Shown in pieces: positions 1 through 9,969 of a DNA stretch of 64,000 nucleotides. The DNA is from Sclerodactyla briareus. Lineage: Eukaryota; Echinodermata; Holothuroidea; Dendrochirotida; Sclerodactylidae. The stretch's first letter is position 1. Each line of letters opens with the position of its first letter. A program made the translations under genes and the position numbers. The DNA lies in the NCBI GenBank assembly GCA_026419785.1, contig JAODTK010005913.1:124001-188000 (forward strand), written 5' to 3'. A model generated the notes under the pieces. It was not told the DNA's origin. It saw only the letters and a list, made by a program, of their open reading frames with translations, and did not search any database.

Positions 1-3000
1 TGGAGGGAAGTGTCTAGGACAAAGAATCGCTAGCCCCCCCACATGCTGGTAACTTTCCTAGGCCCCTCCATAATGCTAGTAACTTCTGTCTGTAATTGAG
101 GAGCCTAGAGGCAGTAAAGCCCTCATAGAATGGGGGTCTTCGGGAGAGACTGCTGAAGCAGGAGTGGAAAGGTCATCATCGTTGCAAAGAATTTTCAATC
201 ACCCCACCACGCCCCATGTAGGCCATATCAGGTTTAATCAAGTGTCATGGAAGATGGCCCATTACCACACGCCACTGTTCTTACTTCCAAAACTGTGCAC
301 GTTCTACTCGAAAGTTGAGCCATGGATCAAACCCCCCTCGTGCATTCAACCACACAGGTGACCCATGTCTCACCCACTGGTTGGTTCAGTGGCATTACCA
401 AGTGGGGGGGGGGGGGGAGGGTGTCTCCCAGGTCCACAAAACAGTGTGAGCTATTGAATAGTCCTCTTTTTTTTTCATTGTAAAATTGCCGAGCAGAGGA
501 TAAAAACCTATTCTAGGCCAGCAAGGATGCAGACCTGGAATTCGCACCTATTGTCAATTGCGAATCCCTCACCAGGTACACGGAATAAAGCAATGCCTCT
601 TTGGCGGTATCCTTAATGTGGGGGTGGGGGTATATTCACACACAGACAGCAACTTGTGAATTGTCCTAGAGGGAAAGAGTACAAAGAAAAAGAGTGTAAA
701 ATAGGGTGTAATTGGGCATATCATAGGGGTGAGGGCATTTTGAGCAATGTTCCCCCTAGGACATCCTGGGATCTGGGGGGTGGGGGGGGACAGATGACAG
801 TGCCTAATGTGAAGACCACGGTTCACTAATAGCTGTTCATGGACAGTAAGCCTCTGGATCTGTTCACAATCTTTGCATTTTTGCGAGTCATGACAGGTAT
901 GCCACCATTCAATTGCACCTTTTTCTACCACCCAGCAATGACGGGTAGTTCTGGTGAAGAGTGAGACAAACGGGGAAGGGGGGGGGGGGGGGGGGGGGGG
1001 GAAGGGGGGGGGGGAGGGAGGATAGGTCCTCATACATAACGTACACTCTCTGGTCATAGATTAAATCACCCATATAACTCACCATTGACCACCCCGAAAT
1101 GAAGCCTTGAGGGCTTTAAATTCTGGTTCGAAAAAACTCGGGATCTGTTTACAATCTTTGCCATTTTTTATAATAGTGACCCTCATAAGCCTTATAAATA
1201 AGCGCAGGTGAACGTTTAGGCTACAGTACTTATAACAACAACAACAAAAGCAGTTACATCTATTAGTCTACTTAGCCTAGACAAGGCCTAGCCTAGATCA
1301 ATACACACGGAAACTTGCTAATTTTATTTTCCTTCATGACTTCATGAACTTTCTCTCCCAGGACCCATGGGGAGTACTTCAGTGATTGTTCATGATCGAA
1401 TTTGTAGTGGTTTCCGCCCCTCTCTAATGATTTGAGCTCATCCGCGAAGAAAAAACGGACTGTGCCGAAAGCGAAGACCAGCGTATCAGGACAGGTGCTA
1501 GTTCTTGCACGGGCACCAGATTCGCGATAATTCTGAGCCGTTGCTATACGTTGCCAGCCTGTGTTGACGTGTATAGTAGTCGGCTCTATAGCAGACTCAG
1601 ACTTGACATGCGACAGAGCGCTGATCAAACTTTGTCAAGATATTTAGAATTTATGATACTAAGTATTCAATGATCGTACAGTTTAGGGGATTATATTGTC
1701 GTAAGGTACAAATGGTACTCTCTAGAAATGTCGAAATGTTACAGTGCCAATTGCTGGGTGATTTCATTACTGTTTATAAAAGCATTGAAAAATCTTGCAC
1801 GTAACACTGACGCCCCGACTGATTCGATGAAGTTGCTGCCCAGAGTAGGCACTTTTGATACCATGTGGGATTCAGCCTTCACACGGGCCAGTACAGTACA
1901 AAGTCTTGCCATGAGCAGCCCAAAATACTACGTGGTTTTCATTTCGTTATAGATATTTAAGAATAATTTATGTTTCAAACATGTATATTTTCTGAGGGTG
2001 AACATTCCCAGCTTAATGACTTTACGTTGTTTAATATACATTTATTGCGACTAGTTCGAATACACGTGAATTGCATCGGCGAAGAAATGTTTTTGGTTGT
2101 CAACCTCCGCCCGTGGATGGCGGAATTTGAATAAATATTATAGCGTGGTTCCGAGAAGAGCGTGTTCCGAGAAGGGCGCGGTCACTCCTGAAGACCAATA
2201 ATTACACTTTATCAAGATATAACTTTTGCCGTATTATACGCTACAACGCCGTACCATGGCCGCTGCGGCCAGCCCACCTCCCCTAGTTTCATCACCAAAT
2301 GTGTATTTGGCTCCGCGCTGTGTAAGAGTGTGAATTGTGATTGATTATGAAATGGCCTCATTAAGCGAACAGTGGAGATTTCCTGATTATTAGTTTCACA
2401 TTCAAATAAACTAGCCTGTCGAGCCACTTCCTGGAAAAAATGCAACTGACACGACATCAATGCCACTTATGGATTTGAATGATTTTTGTGTTTTTCACAT
2501 TCTGGTCGTCACAGTGCATTAGGCGAGTTCAGCAATCAGTTGTATCAGGGCTAGCAGACCTACCTAGACCGGCAATCTGGATGAATGAATCACGATTCGC
2601 ATTGCATTGTGTCGGCTACGCTATTCTCCTAATAGCAAATAGACTTAGCCTTGGGTGGATGGAGTTTAGCCTATAAACTATCAACATGAACGTCATCACA
2701 AATCTTTCACTACGCATCTATTAGACTGTGTCGTGACCAGTTGTTTTCCGATGTCCTGCAGTGAACTATGTGTATAAACCATCGTACTCGGTACATGATC
2801 GATGTCAACAATACATGGGCTATTTCTGCCCTCCGATGCGGGTTAATCGATACGTTGCCAGTAAAATTCCACTGCATTATGGCTGTGTATAGGACATGCA
2901 CAAGCCAGCTCGCGCTCAGCCTAGGCGTACATCACCTTAAAGAAATTTTCAATGAATTTTGACTTGTTAATTATGTCAAATCAAAAGGCAATCAATGGAA

Positions 3001-3270
3001 GATTTAACATTAGAAGTATCATGACTAAAATAATTTTTAAAAGAGAAAATGGTTTCCGTCGTTCAACAAACCTTGGGGAGTTTTGGTTAATCTTAAAGGC
3101 TGGTCATGATCAATATTTGCACAAAATGGGTATCCCGGTTTTCGTAGCTGGCTGCCATAAGTCGTTATTTAGTGTACTTTGACGACTGAATGGGAGATAT
3201 TCCAAATCACTTGATTATTTTGATGATTAATCTGATAGTATTGGGAAAAAGATCTCTGGTAGTTTTCTTC
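1..3270. other. Unassigned intergenic sequence with G-runs
   Basis: I recognise no gene here. The segment holds poly-G tracts near 403-419 and 980-1015. The second produces a proline-rich minus-strand reading frame that is a composition artefact. Short open frames at 1,293-1,628 (minus, 111 codons) and 2,212-2,466 (minus) show no family motif I can name. The stretch 2,940-3,180 is AT-rich with a short open frame of low complexity. Host non-coding sequence or very old repeats are both possible. Confidence 0.5.
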
Positions 3271-3285
3271 TAATTAACTCTTCAG

Positions 3286-3434
3286 GGCAACCTAACACCT
3301 TCGAAAATACCAGAAAGTTGATTTTTTCAAGAATGGTGGCTACACATCAGGATTAGCATGCGCAGCTGCAGGCCTTGATAGGCAGCACCATATTTACGCG
3401 AAGAAAATTGATGGCTTCAAAATTGGAAATACAG
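3286..3434 (+). CDS. Weak candidate internal exon
   Basis: A pyrimidine-rich stretch ending in CAG lies directly upstream (about 3,262-3,285) and looks like a 3' splice site. The segment ends ACAG followed by GTACAAG, which looks like a donor. Between them one frame stays open for about 46 codons, containing the residues KNGGYTSGLACAAAGLDR, and it has ordinary amino-acid composition, unlike the nearby shadow frames. The open stretch starts just after an in-frame TAA near 3,295, so the frame does not span the whole presumed exon. I do not recognise the protein. No flanking exon was found, so this may be chance or a decayed exon. Confidence 0.22.
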
Positions 3435-3779
3435 GTACAAGAATGATTTCATTTAATCAATACTGTATTTGGGCCTCGAAGTTCACTCATTAGCTTAAAA
3501 ACATATCTGGTAATTAATTTTTTGGTAGGCGTCAGGACTTGCCAGCCTCAATCCCCGAAAAGAAGAACTGCTCGATTGCACAATATTAATAACGTTCGTA
3601 TTTGGCAGAGAAATCATAACCTTTGTTGTATTCAAAGTAAATATAGCCTTTCAGTGTGTTGATAGTGTGTCCCCTATATGACCTCTGTCTTACAGGGGTC
3701 AACTAAACTTCACGTTTCAATGTGACATGTCTCAGCCTCATGATCATGGGCCTGGTTACCCCTGGTATAATTCGGATAT

Positions 3780-4390
3780 GATTGCATAATGTGTACCTAT
3801 GTGAGCAACTGGATGATTGAAATGGGGTGGGTTAGGGTTAGTGAAGTTGGGGGTTACTGTAGCCTACGTTAGTTTAGCATAGAAAACGATAAGGATTGGG
3901 ATTGGGATGGAATAACCCTAACCTCCCCACCCATTGCCTAATCCTGATTCCATACATCCGTAGGAGATACACATGGGTATACATATTGCAATCATGTTGA
4001 AAAAAAGTTGCCTCACCTGGAGCATCTGCTTTGTGGAATCGGCTCTCTGCAGCAATTTGGTATGATTGCATACTATAGGCACGTGCGAAACCCATTTCAT
4101 AGGGACAATTTGTGTTAGCAGTCATTGGAGCTAACCAGAAAAATCATGATGCTTCATCCAATGTGGGGTCTACGCCACCAAATCTTGGCATTTTTACGTT
4201 CCTGCGAATGCAGATATTGAGAATTGCAGAATTTGCTTCTGATTGAAGTCATATTATTCAACTAAATCAAGCAATTAATTAGGTACTTGGAAGGCTCAGA
4301 AAAATGCTCTTTGAGTTAGAAAAATCCAGATTTCAATTAAAATACTGCAATTTCTGCAAAAGCTGCCTGGGCTCGCGGAGGATATTCCGT
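3780..4390. other. Unassigned; short inverted repeat near 3.82-3.93 kb
   Basis: GGGGTGGGTTAGGGTTA near 3,823-3,840 is mirrored by AACCCTAACCTCCCCACCC near 3,913-3,931. This gives a potential hairpin with a loop of about 70 bases. The TTAGGGTTA word resembles metazoan telomere repeat but occurs only as this pair, so it is not an interstitial telomere array. Nothing else is recognisable. Confidence 0.4.
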
Positions 4391-4399
4391 CTATCTAGG

Positions 4400-5700
4400 G
4401 GTTAATTTGATTGACTGTCATAATTGTTCTGAAAGTTTCCATATACAATGGTAACGAAATGGGGACGGTTAGTTTGTGGTTTCTTGTGGTTGGGTTCTTC
4501 TTGAATATTGGGGAGATGTTTGCTCTGCGCCAGTCGTCGGGTGTCACTAGTGTCATGGACTGTTTGATGAAAAATGATGCTGATAACGGGGTGGTGAGGG
4601 CTTGACAACTTCAGGGCAGGGTTGGGAATGCCATCTGGACCAGTAGCTTTTGTAGGATCGATGCTGCTAAGTAGTTTCGGCACCCTCCGTAGAAGATGGT
4701 GATCTCGGCATATCTGCACATCTAGGCAGTGTTGATGGTTCCATCTGCTTGGTTGAAGACATGGGCGCTGAGAGCACAGGTTCTTTGTCAAAATCTTATT
4801 GAAGGTAGCATCATTCCTCTCAAGTACAGGGACACCAGCCTTATCCTTTCTCCTTGACCTAAATTAAATCTCCAAAATCTTTTGAGCTATTCAGTTGTAA
4901 TGATTTCAGCAATGGGTCTCGTTTGCTCTCATTATAGACTTTGTTGACTGTGTTCTAGGTGTAATGTGTATGGTCCAGTGGTCATCACGCTGAGGACAGT
5001 TGGCTCTGAGACAAATTTTCTCCCTTTTCCAAATTGCTTTTTCGTGCGTACAGCCTGTGTTAACCAAGGAGGAGCCCTGCTGCCAGAGTAGTGATACGCG
5101 GCACGTGTCCTGTGACCAAAAATCGTTCACAAGAATCGACCAGAGAACTTCCAAGTTCTCCTCCAATGATCTCTCATGGGTGTGGGTTGGAAAAAAAAGC
5201 AATGTTGGATTTCAGTGGAGAGATTTGGACTCGTCATTGTCAAACAACTCTTCCATTTATGGATCTTTCGGGTGTTATTCAGGATTATGGACTTTGTGTT
5301 AAGGAACCCAAGAACTGCAGAATTGTGCTAATTCCCGCATGGGGTTATCACCAAGGGCAATATGGATGGAGGACTTATAATAAAAAGGTCTGGAAGTTTT
5401 CGTTGACCGGTTGAGTGTCTCCTAGTTGTAAAGTGGACTTTCTGTGTGAGGAGGTGGTATTTGCAATCTCAGTCAGATCTCTTGGAGGGGCTCTGGGCAA
5501 CTGCAAGTGTTTTTTACACCATTTCAGCCCGGGAATATTGAAACTCACCACCAAGTATGAGCAGGGTGCATGCTGTGTTGTGTTGCGCAGAGTTATTAGA
5601 CTTGCCTCAAGATTCCTTAGAGTGTCAATGTTTTAGCAGCCTGGTGGGCGATTTTTGAAAGCACGACGAGAAGATCTCGATTCCGCAAGAGAGTTGACAC
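4400..5700 (-). pseudogene. Non-LTR retrotransposon fragment: endonuclease end to RT start
   Basis: The element reads on the minus strand and is broken by several frameshifts. Near 5,551-5,517 the frame gives VVSFNIPGLKW, matching the phosphodiesterase-like GDFN(I/L)PG motif of apurinic-type (APE) endonucleases in non-LTR elements; the usual G-D is degraded to V-S. A basic linker lies around 5,060-4,990. At 4,650-4,624 comes KATGPDGIP, the classic first block of CR1/L2/Jockey-type RTs, followed by decayed text that would hold the W-R and NYRP blocks. The catalytic YADD region is absent, so the copy is truncated at its 3' side near 4,400. Function in life: target-primed reverse transcription. 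This copy is dead. Clade assignment finer than CR1/L2/Jockey-like is not possible by eye. Confidence 0.8.
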
Positions 5701-5719
5701 CACACTAGTTCAGTATCAT

Positions 5720-6400
5720 CCATAGAAAGGTTGGTCCATTAAAACATGGGATATTGTCTATTACATCAATGAACACACCCCCTTCTTGACTTATGATCCT
5801 TACGGAAGACATGATAAGCCGAGTTAAAATAAAAACATGTTTAGCGTCCTTGCTTTTTCGAAAATGAGGAGGAGGCGGGCTGTTTTTTTTTTTTTTTTGG
5901 CGACCCGACCATTGCTTATCAAGATGTTATAACCAGATGGGTGTACCACATGTCCCTTTCTCAGAAGAGGAGGCGCCCTCATCCTTTTTATTTTATGGTT
6001 CTACAGGGACTACTAACCTAAAACATACTTTAATTGTTCCTTTGTCCAAGAGCAAAATGATTGCAGGAGTTAGACTCCAAAAATTCTTCAAAAAAAAGTT
6101 ATGGCCTGAATGAAGAGAAAAAAAAGAATTTTTCAGAATCTCTAAAAAAGGAGGTGGGAGGGGACGCTAAACATGAAATTATTTTTATTTTGCCTAATTG
6201 TCGGGATAGACCTCTGAGCTGTGAATAGCAGGTCCAAGCTTTGATTCTGTACCGAATCTTTTCCTGATTTAGTAGTGCTTATAGTAGCTATTGATGCCGT
6301 CACAGAGCAGGCAAAGCCATACTGCCTCTACTGTAGTTTTATTTTTAATGCTTTACCAGAGGCTAAAGGCTACACAAAAATGTAGTGCTCACTGTCATTT
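5720..6400. other. Unassigned sequence with poly-T run
   Basis: No coding signal was recognised. A T-run lies at 5,882-5,898 and A-runs near 6,092 and 6,118. This is the gap between the minus-strand RT fossil and the TIR element at 6.4 kb. Confidence 0.4.
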
Positions 6401-6404
6401 TTAA

Positions 6405-6673
6405 TTTAAAGCTGCGTTTCCATGCACGCGGGCCGCGGCGGGAGGGGCAGGACGGGGGCGCGGGCGTTTTGGAAGACTCGTTTCCATGCACGCGGGGCGG
6501 GCGTTTTCTCGAGTCACGCACCTCTTCTCACTATTAGTGTGTATATGCGCATATAAGAAACAATGTAGCATACTATTATTTAATATTGTTATTATTATTA
6601 TTGTTATTATTGTTGTTGTGTTGTCGTTGTCGTTGTTGTCGTTGTCGTTGTTGTCGTTGTCGTTGTTGTCGTT

Positions 6674-6710
<37 letters not shown>

Positions 6711-7265
6711 TCGTTGTTGTCGTTGTTGTCGTTGTTGTCAAACACCGGACGCCTCCTAGTGTTTAAACCTATAACACACCTGGTGTTTGTTTCTGAAAAC
6801 CATTGTTCTGAATGTCAACGATTACAGCCCACCATTAAAACTCACATTGACATGTTTGTGGCGATTTTAATTAGACTACTTGACATATTACGGTTTAAAC
6901 GATGTTAAATTGTGTTCAAAATAGGTGTCTGGCCGTGAATATAAGACACAATCTTTTAAATCTCATCCCTAGTGTTGAAACAGTTTTTTTTAATGTTGGT
7001 TGGACATATTCGAACCAAAATTGGGTCCTCTCTTCCATTATCCCGGCTTCAACCCGTAGATTGCATGGGAATCCCCGGGAATTGATTGCGACAACCACGC
7101 GACACGTGGCCGGCGGAAAAAAATCGCTACATGACCGATTCGAGAAACGCCCGCCGCCCGCGCCGCCCGACTGCATGTAAAACGGCTCCATTGAAATACG
7201 ATTGAGCGATTTATAGACAGCCCCCCGCCCCGCGCCGCCCGTGTGCATGGAAACGCGGCTTTAAA
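6405..7265. mobile_element. MITE-like TIR element with microsatellite core
   Basis: The left end (6,405-6,516) and right end (7,135-7,265) are inverted repeats of about 110-130 bp. Left TTTAAAGCTGCGTTTCCATG is answered on the right by CATGGAAACGCGGCTTTAAA. An inner pair, CGGGCGTTTTCTCGAGTC and GATTCGAGAAACGCCCG, is also inverted. Each arm contains the CCATGCACGCGG-type word twice, so the TIR is itself internally duplicated. The 860-bp body has no transposase frame; its reading frames are products of a trinucleotide microsatellite. The ends sit in TTTAAA/TTAA-rich sequence, so the target-site duplication is ambiguous. Superfamily is not assigned; TTAA-targeting or TA-targeting groups are both possible. 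Confidence 0.8.
6586..6738. repeat. (TTATTATTG)n / (GTCGTTGTT)n microsatellite
   Basis: Short TTATTG repeats pass into a long array of GTCGTT and GTT units, ending just before AAACACCGG. On the minus strand it would encode Asn-Asp runs, and on the plus strand Ser-Leu runs. Both are artefacts of the repeat. The array lies inside the TIR element at 6.4-7.27 kb. Confidence 0.95.
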
Positions 7266-7269
7266 ATAG

Positions 7270-8355
7270 GTTTTAATTCAAAACCTGACTAGTTTTTTTT
7301 TTATTGTGGCATGGAAAAGTGGGACAATCCTGAATAATCAGAACAGATGGTAACCCTAATATGCCCAAAATATTGAATTGTTGCACGATTGGAATGAATT
7401 ACCCCCAGACCGAGGGATTTGTAGACAAACCCTAAGCTGCATAGGCATCTCAACGGAAGGAAATGGACCCTGTACCATAATTTTTTTATATCATGACCAC
7501 CGTGCACCTCCAGGTTTTAAAAATCCTTGCATGTGTAGATGACCAAGCCTTAACACTAACTTACTCAACACTTAACCCAACCATGTAGACAGACGCCCAT
7601 TAGGATATTCCTAACGGAGATTTTTGCTAACCTTCAAAAAATAGTGCCTAAAAAATTTTCGGAACCATTTTGTTCTGTTACTAACCAATATCTGCTTGTT
7701 TGTTTTGAATGCAAGTGAAAGGGCATATTCGAAAGTACAAAGTGAATTTGGTGGGAATCCAGTTATATATTAACCAATTTGACCCTTCACAGGAGAATTG
7801 GACCAAAAATGGGGGTTCGGACAGAATAACGTTGAGTGAAAAGTCATCTGCCAACTTCGAGCTCCTCTAGCTGAAAAAGTCATCGGTCAACGTATGGTAG
7901 TTTGTAAGTGCCATTTGAGTACACTTCTCTGCTTCAAATGAATGGCGGCTTGGGCCTCCAAGTAGGGCACCACAGGGGATCCAAGGACCCGCTAAACGGA
8001 GGCAATTTAGTGTATAAGTTAATGAGCGTCTTCTAATGGAGGTCCGCTACCAACAGCAGCTTAGCCTGAAGATAACGTTACACTGTATGCCTACAGAAGG
8101 CTACACTAGAGTGAAGGTAACTTTGAACATGGATGTGGGAATTTGCGCTACATGGCAGGTATTTGAATAAGTGATGATCTAAGAAATAGCATTGAGGCAA
8201 TGAAAAGATAGGACAGCAATCCTAAAGCAGAGTATAGTATGCGTATTTTCAACTTACGAAAACATGACTCCGCGTTGCACCGTGAAGGCAGCCATTTTTT
8301 GTTCGCGTGTTGCATACAGCAGTGCTTCCACATTTTCCGCAACGAAGGGAATCGG
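7270..8355. other. Unassigned sequence
   Basis: No conserved protein motif, array or inverted repeat was recognised between the TIR element and the composite foldback structure. Confidence 0.4.
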
Positions 8356-8359
8356 GTAG

Positions 8360-9450
8360 GTTCCGTATCTGTCTCCTTCACACGTACAAATATGGGCGGC
8401 CATCGGGGCAATAAAGACATCTCCTCCGCAAAATACGATATACCACCCAAAAAAAAATACACAAACCCCGTCACACAAATAGGAACCAGTCGCAAAGAGA
8501 CGAATTTCCGCCGAAAGGACACCCTCAAGCCAGAAGTCAAGTCCGCTCTTAAAAAGATCTCCCTGGCCAAAAGGCTCCTACGCAGAGAACCAAATCCATC
8601 AAAAGGACATTTCATGGACAGACGACGCCCTTTTGCTGAAGGACCGTTCCGCGCAACGACGATTTCGCCAAAAGACGACATGCACAAAAAGGCCGAATTC
8701 GCAAAAAAAGACGAATTCGCGAAAAACGATACCCTTGTGAGGACATGTCTCCCGGCCAAGAGACGCGCCCATCCGAACGGGGGACCATTGTTGTTGTCAA
8801 AAGACAGAATCAGCCTAAAGGACGCCCTCCCGTCAAAAGACATCTCGAGGGGAAAAGGACGTTTCTTGTCAGAGGAGGTAAGATTTCGAAGAAAACAGAG
8901 GATCGTTACTTGTCGGGAAATAGGCAATCGCCAGGCTATTTATGGAATACCAAATTGTTGTGCACATTGTACGGGCGGTACGTTGCGCAAGTTAGGGTTG
9001 GCAGTTTTTCATTTAACAGACGAGAAGTATTGGATTGGTGTTCGCCATAGATTTCTTATGAAAGTATCGTTATGTGCTCAGCATACACGAAACCAGTCAA
9101 TTATTGTCAGTGATTGTACTGAAATACTTTAGGCACATAATCGCACTAAATTTGGTGAGTTCATGTCAACCACCTATGACAGCAATGTCCTGGCAACACG
9201 AGCTAATGCTCGCTCGATTATAATAACCTGACTGGTCGCCATGCGCTGGATGCCTCATGCCCTCATAGTTCATTCTCATACTCATCTTCTTTTCGCATTT
9301 GAATCGAACAATAACTTTGCTGAGCCGTTTTTAATTTAGCACGTAGGTCTAGTTCTACCCCCTAGACTATGGAACCCCAAAAAGTAAGACCGCCCAAAAG
9401 TATGGACAAGGCCAACAAAAGGTCATCAATGATGCGGGTTCATCCGTCTC
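8360..9450 (+). repeat. Outer block A, left copy
   Basis: This matches the reverse complement of 15,633-16,330, with many small indels. Shared landmarks are the ATCGGGGCAA word near 8,402, the CAAAAGACG-rich centre (8,480-8,870), GTACGTTGCGCAA near 8,980, and TATGGAACC near 9,370. The left copy has about 350 bp (roughly 9,000-9,350) that the right copy lacks. The centre is a loose repetition of RAAAAGACGA-like words, which creates a 297-codon plus-strand frame (8,239-9,132) rich in Lys, Asp, Arg and Phe. Because the inverted copy does not keep that frame and the composition follows the DNA repeat, I do not call it a gene. Confidence 0.75.
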
Positions 9451-9451
9451 A

Positions 9452-9681
9452 AAAGTAGTAGTAAACCTAGTCGTGTGTAGTAGTAAATCTAGTCGTTGTA
9501 GTAGTAAATCTAGTCGTTGTAGTAGTAAATCTAGTCGTTGTAGTAGTAAATCTAGTCGTTGTTGTAGTAAATCTAGTCGTTGTAGTAGTAAATCTAGTCG
9601 TTGTTGTAGTAAATCTAGTCGTTGTAGTAGTAAATCTAGTCGTTGTTGTAGTAAATCTAGTCGTTGTTGTAGTAAGTGTAT
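9452..9681 (+). repeat. 21-bp tandem array (about 11 units)
   Basis: The unit is TAGTCGTTGTAGTAGTAAATC, followed by near-perfect copies with G/T alternation at one position. Read in frame it gives a seven-residue Cys-Ser-Lys-Arg repeat, an artefact of the 21-bp period. The same array recurs inverted at about 12,300-12,515 and 15,400-15,632, and in short plus form at 12,555-12,625, so it forms the outer part of the inverted repeats. Confidence 0.95.
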
Positions 9682-9682
9682 T

Positions 9683-9801
9683 CGCCTGACATGGGATTTC
9701 GCCTGACATGGGATATCGCCTGACATGGGATTTCGCCTGACATGGGATATCGCCTGACATGGGATTTCGCCTGACATGGGATATCGCCTGACATGGGATA
9801 T
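9683..9801 (+). repeat. 17-bp tandem array (7 exact-length units)
   Basis: Seven units of CGCCTGACATGGGATWT, 17 bp each, fill 119 bp exactly. TTT and TAT endings alternate except for the last two units, which both end in TAT; this points to a 34-bp higher-order unit. An inverted, decayed array lies at 12,236-12,300, a two-unit plus array at 12,627-12,655, and traces at 15,356-15,395. There are no unique spacers, so it is not a CRISPR. Confidence 0.95.
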
Positions 9802-9968
9802 CGCCTACCACGGACATGCGTGATTTCGGTTCGCCTCCCACGGAATATCGTAATTCGATACTCTTATATTGATTAACATTTAGTCAGGGCGGGGTTTCTA
9901 CAAAAACCAACCAATAGAATGCGGACAAAAATTGTAAAGAATGCCCAGCCAGGGGGACGATCTGTGTT
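9802..9968 (+). repeat. Inner block C, left copy (deleted form)
   Basis: CGGAATATCGTAATTCGATACTC leads into TTATATTGATTAACATTTAGTCAGGGCGGGG. The fuller version is 12,660-13,075, and the inverted partner is about 15,170-15,355. Relative to 12,660-13,075, this copy lacks most of the interior. Confidence 0.75.
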
Positions 9969-9969
9969 A

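Noticed and set aside
569..1057. Minus-strand 162-codon frame with a proline-rich start
   Set aside because: The Pro run is the translation of the G-homopolymer on the plus strand, and the rest shows no motif. It is a composition artefact.
3823..3935. Interstitial telomere repeat (TTAGGG)
   Set aside because: Only one and a half units occur on each side of a short inverted repeat; there is no array.
6401..6908. Asn-Asp and Ser-Leu repeat proteins
   Set aside because: Both are translations of the GTC/GTT microsatellite in the TIR element.
8148..8927. 259-codon minus-strand frame
   Set aside because: This is the antisense shadow of the same iterated motif; no family resemblance.
8239..9132. 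297-codon plus-strand frame, the longest in the window
   Set aside because: It lies inside a repeated block whose inverted copy (15,633-16,330) does not preserve the frame, and its Lys/Asp-rich content follows an iterated AAAAGACG DNA motif.
9452..9801. CRISPR array
   Set aside because: Units are contiguous with no unique spacers, there are no cas genes, and the context is eukaryotic.
9367..9841. Overlapping minus-strand frames with perfectly periodic residues
   Set aside because: They are translations of the 21-bp and 17-bp tandem arrays. Periods of 7 and 17 residues match the DNA periods exactly.
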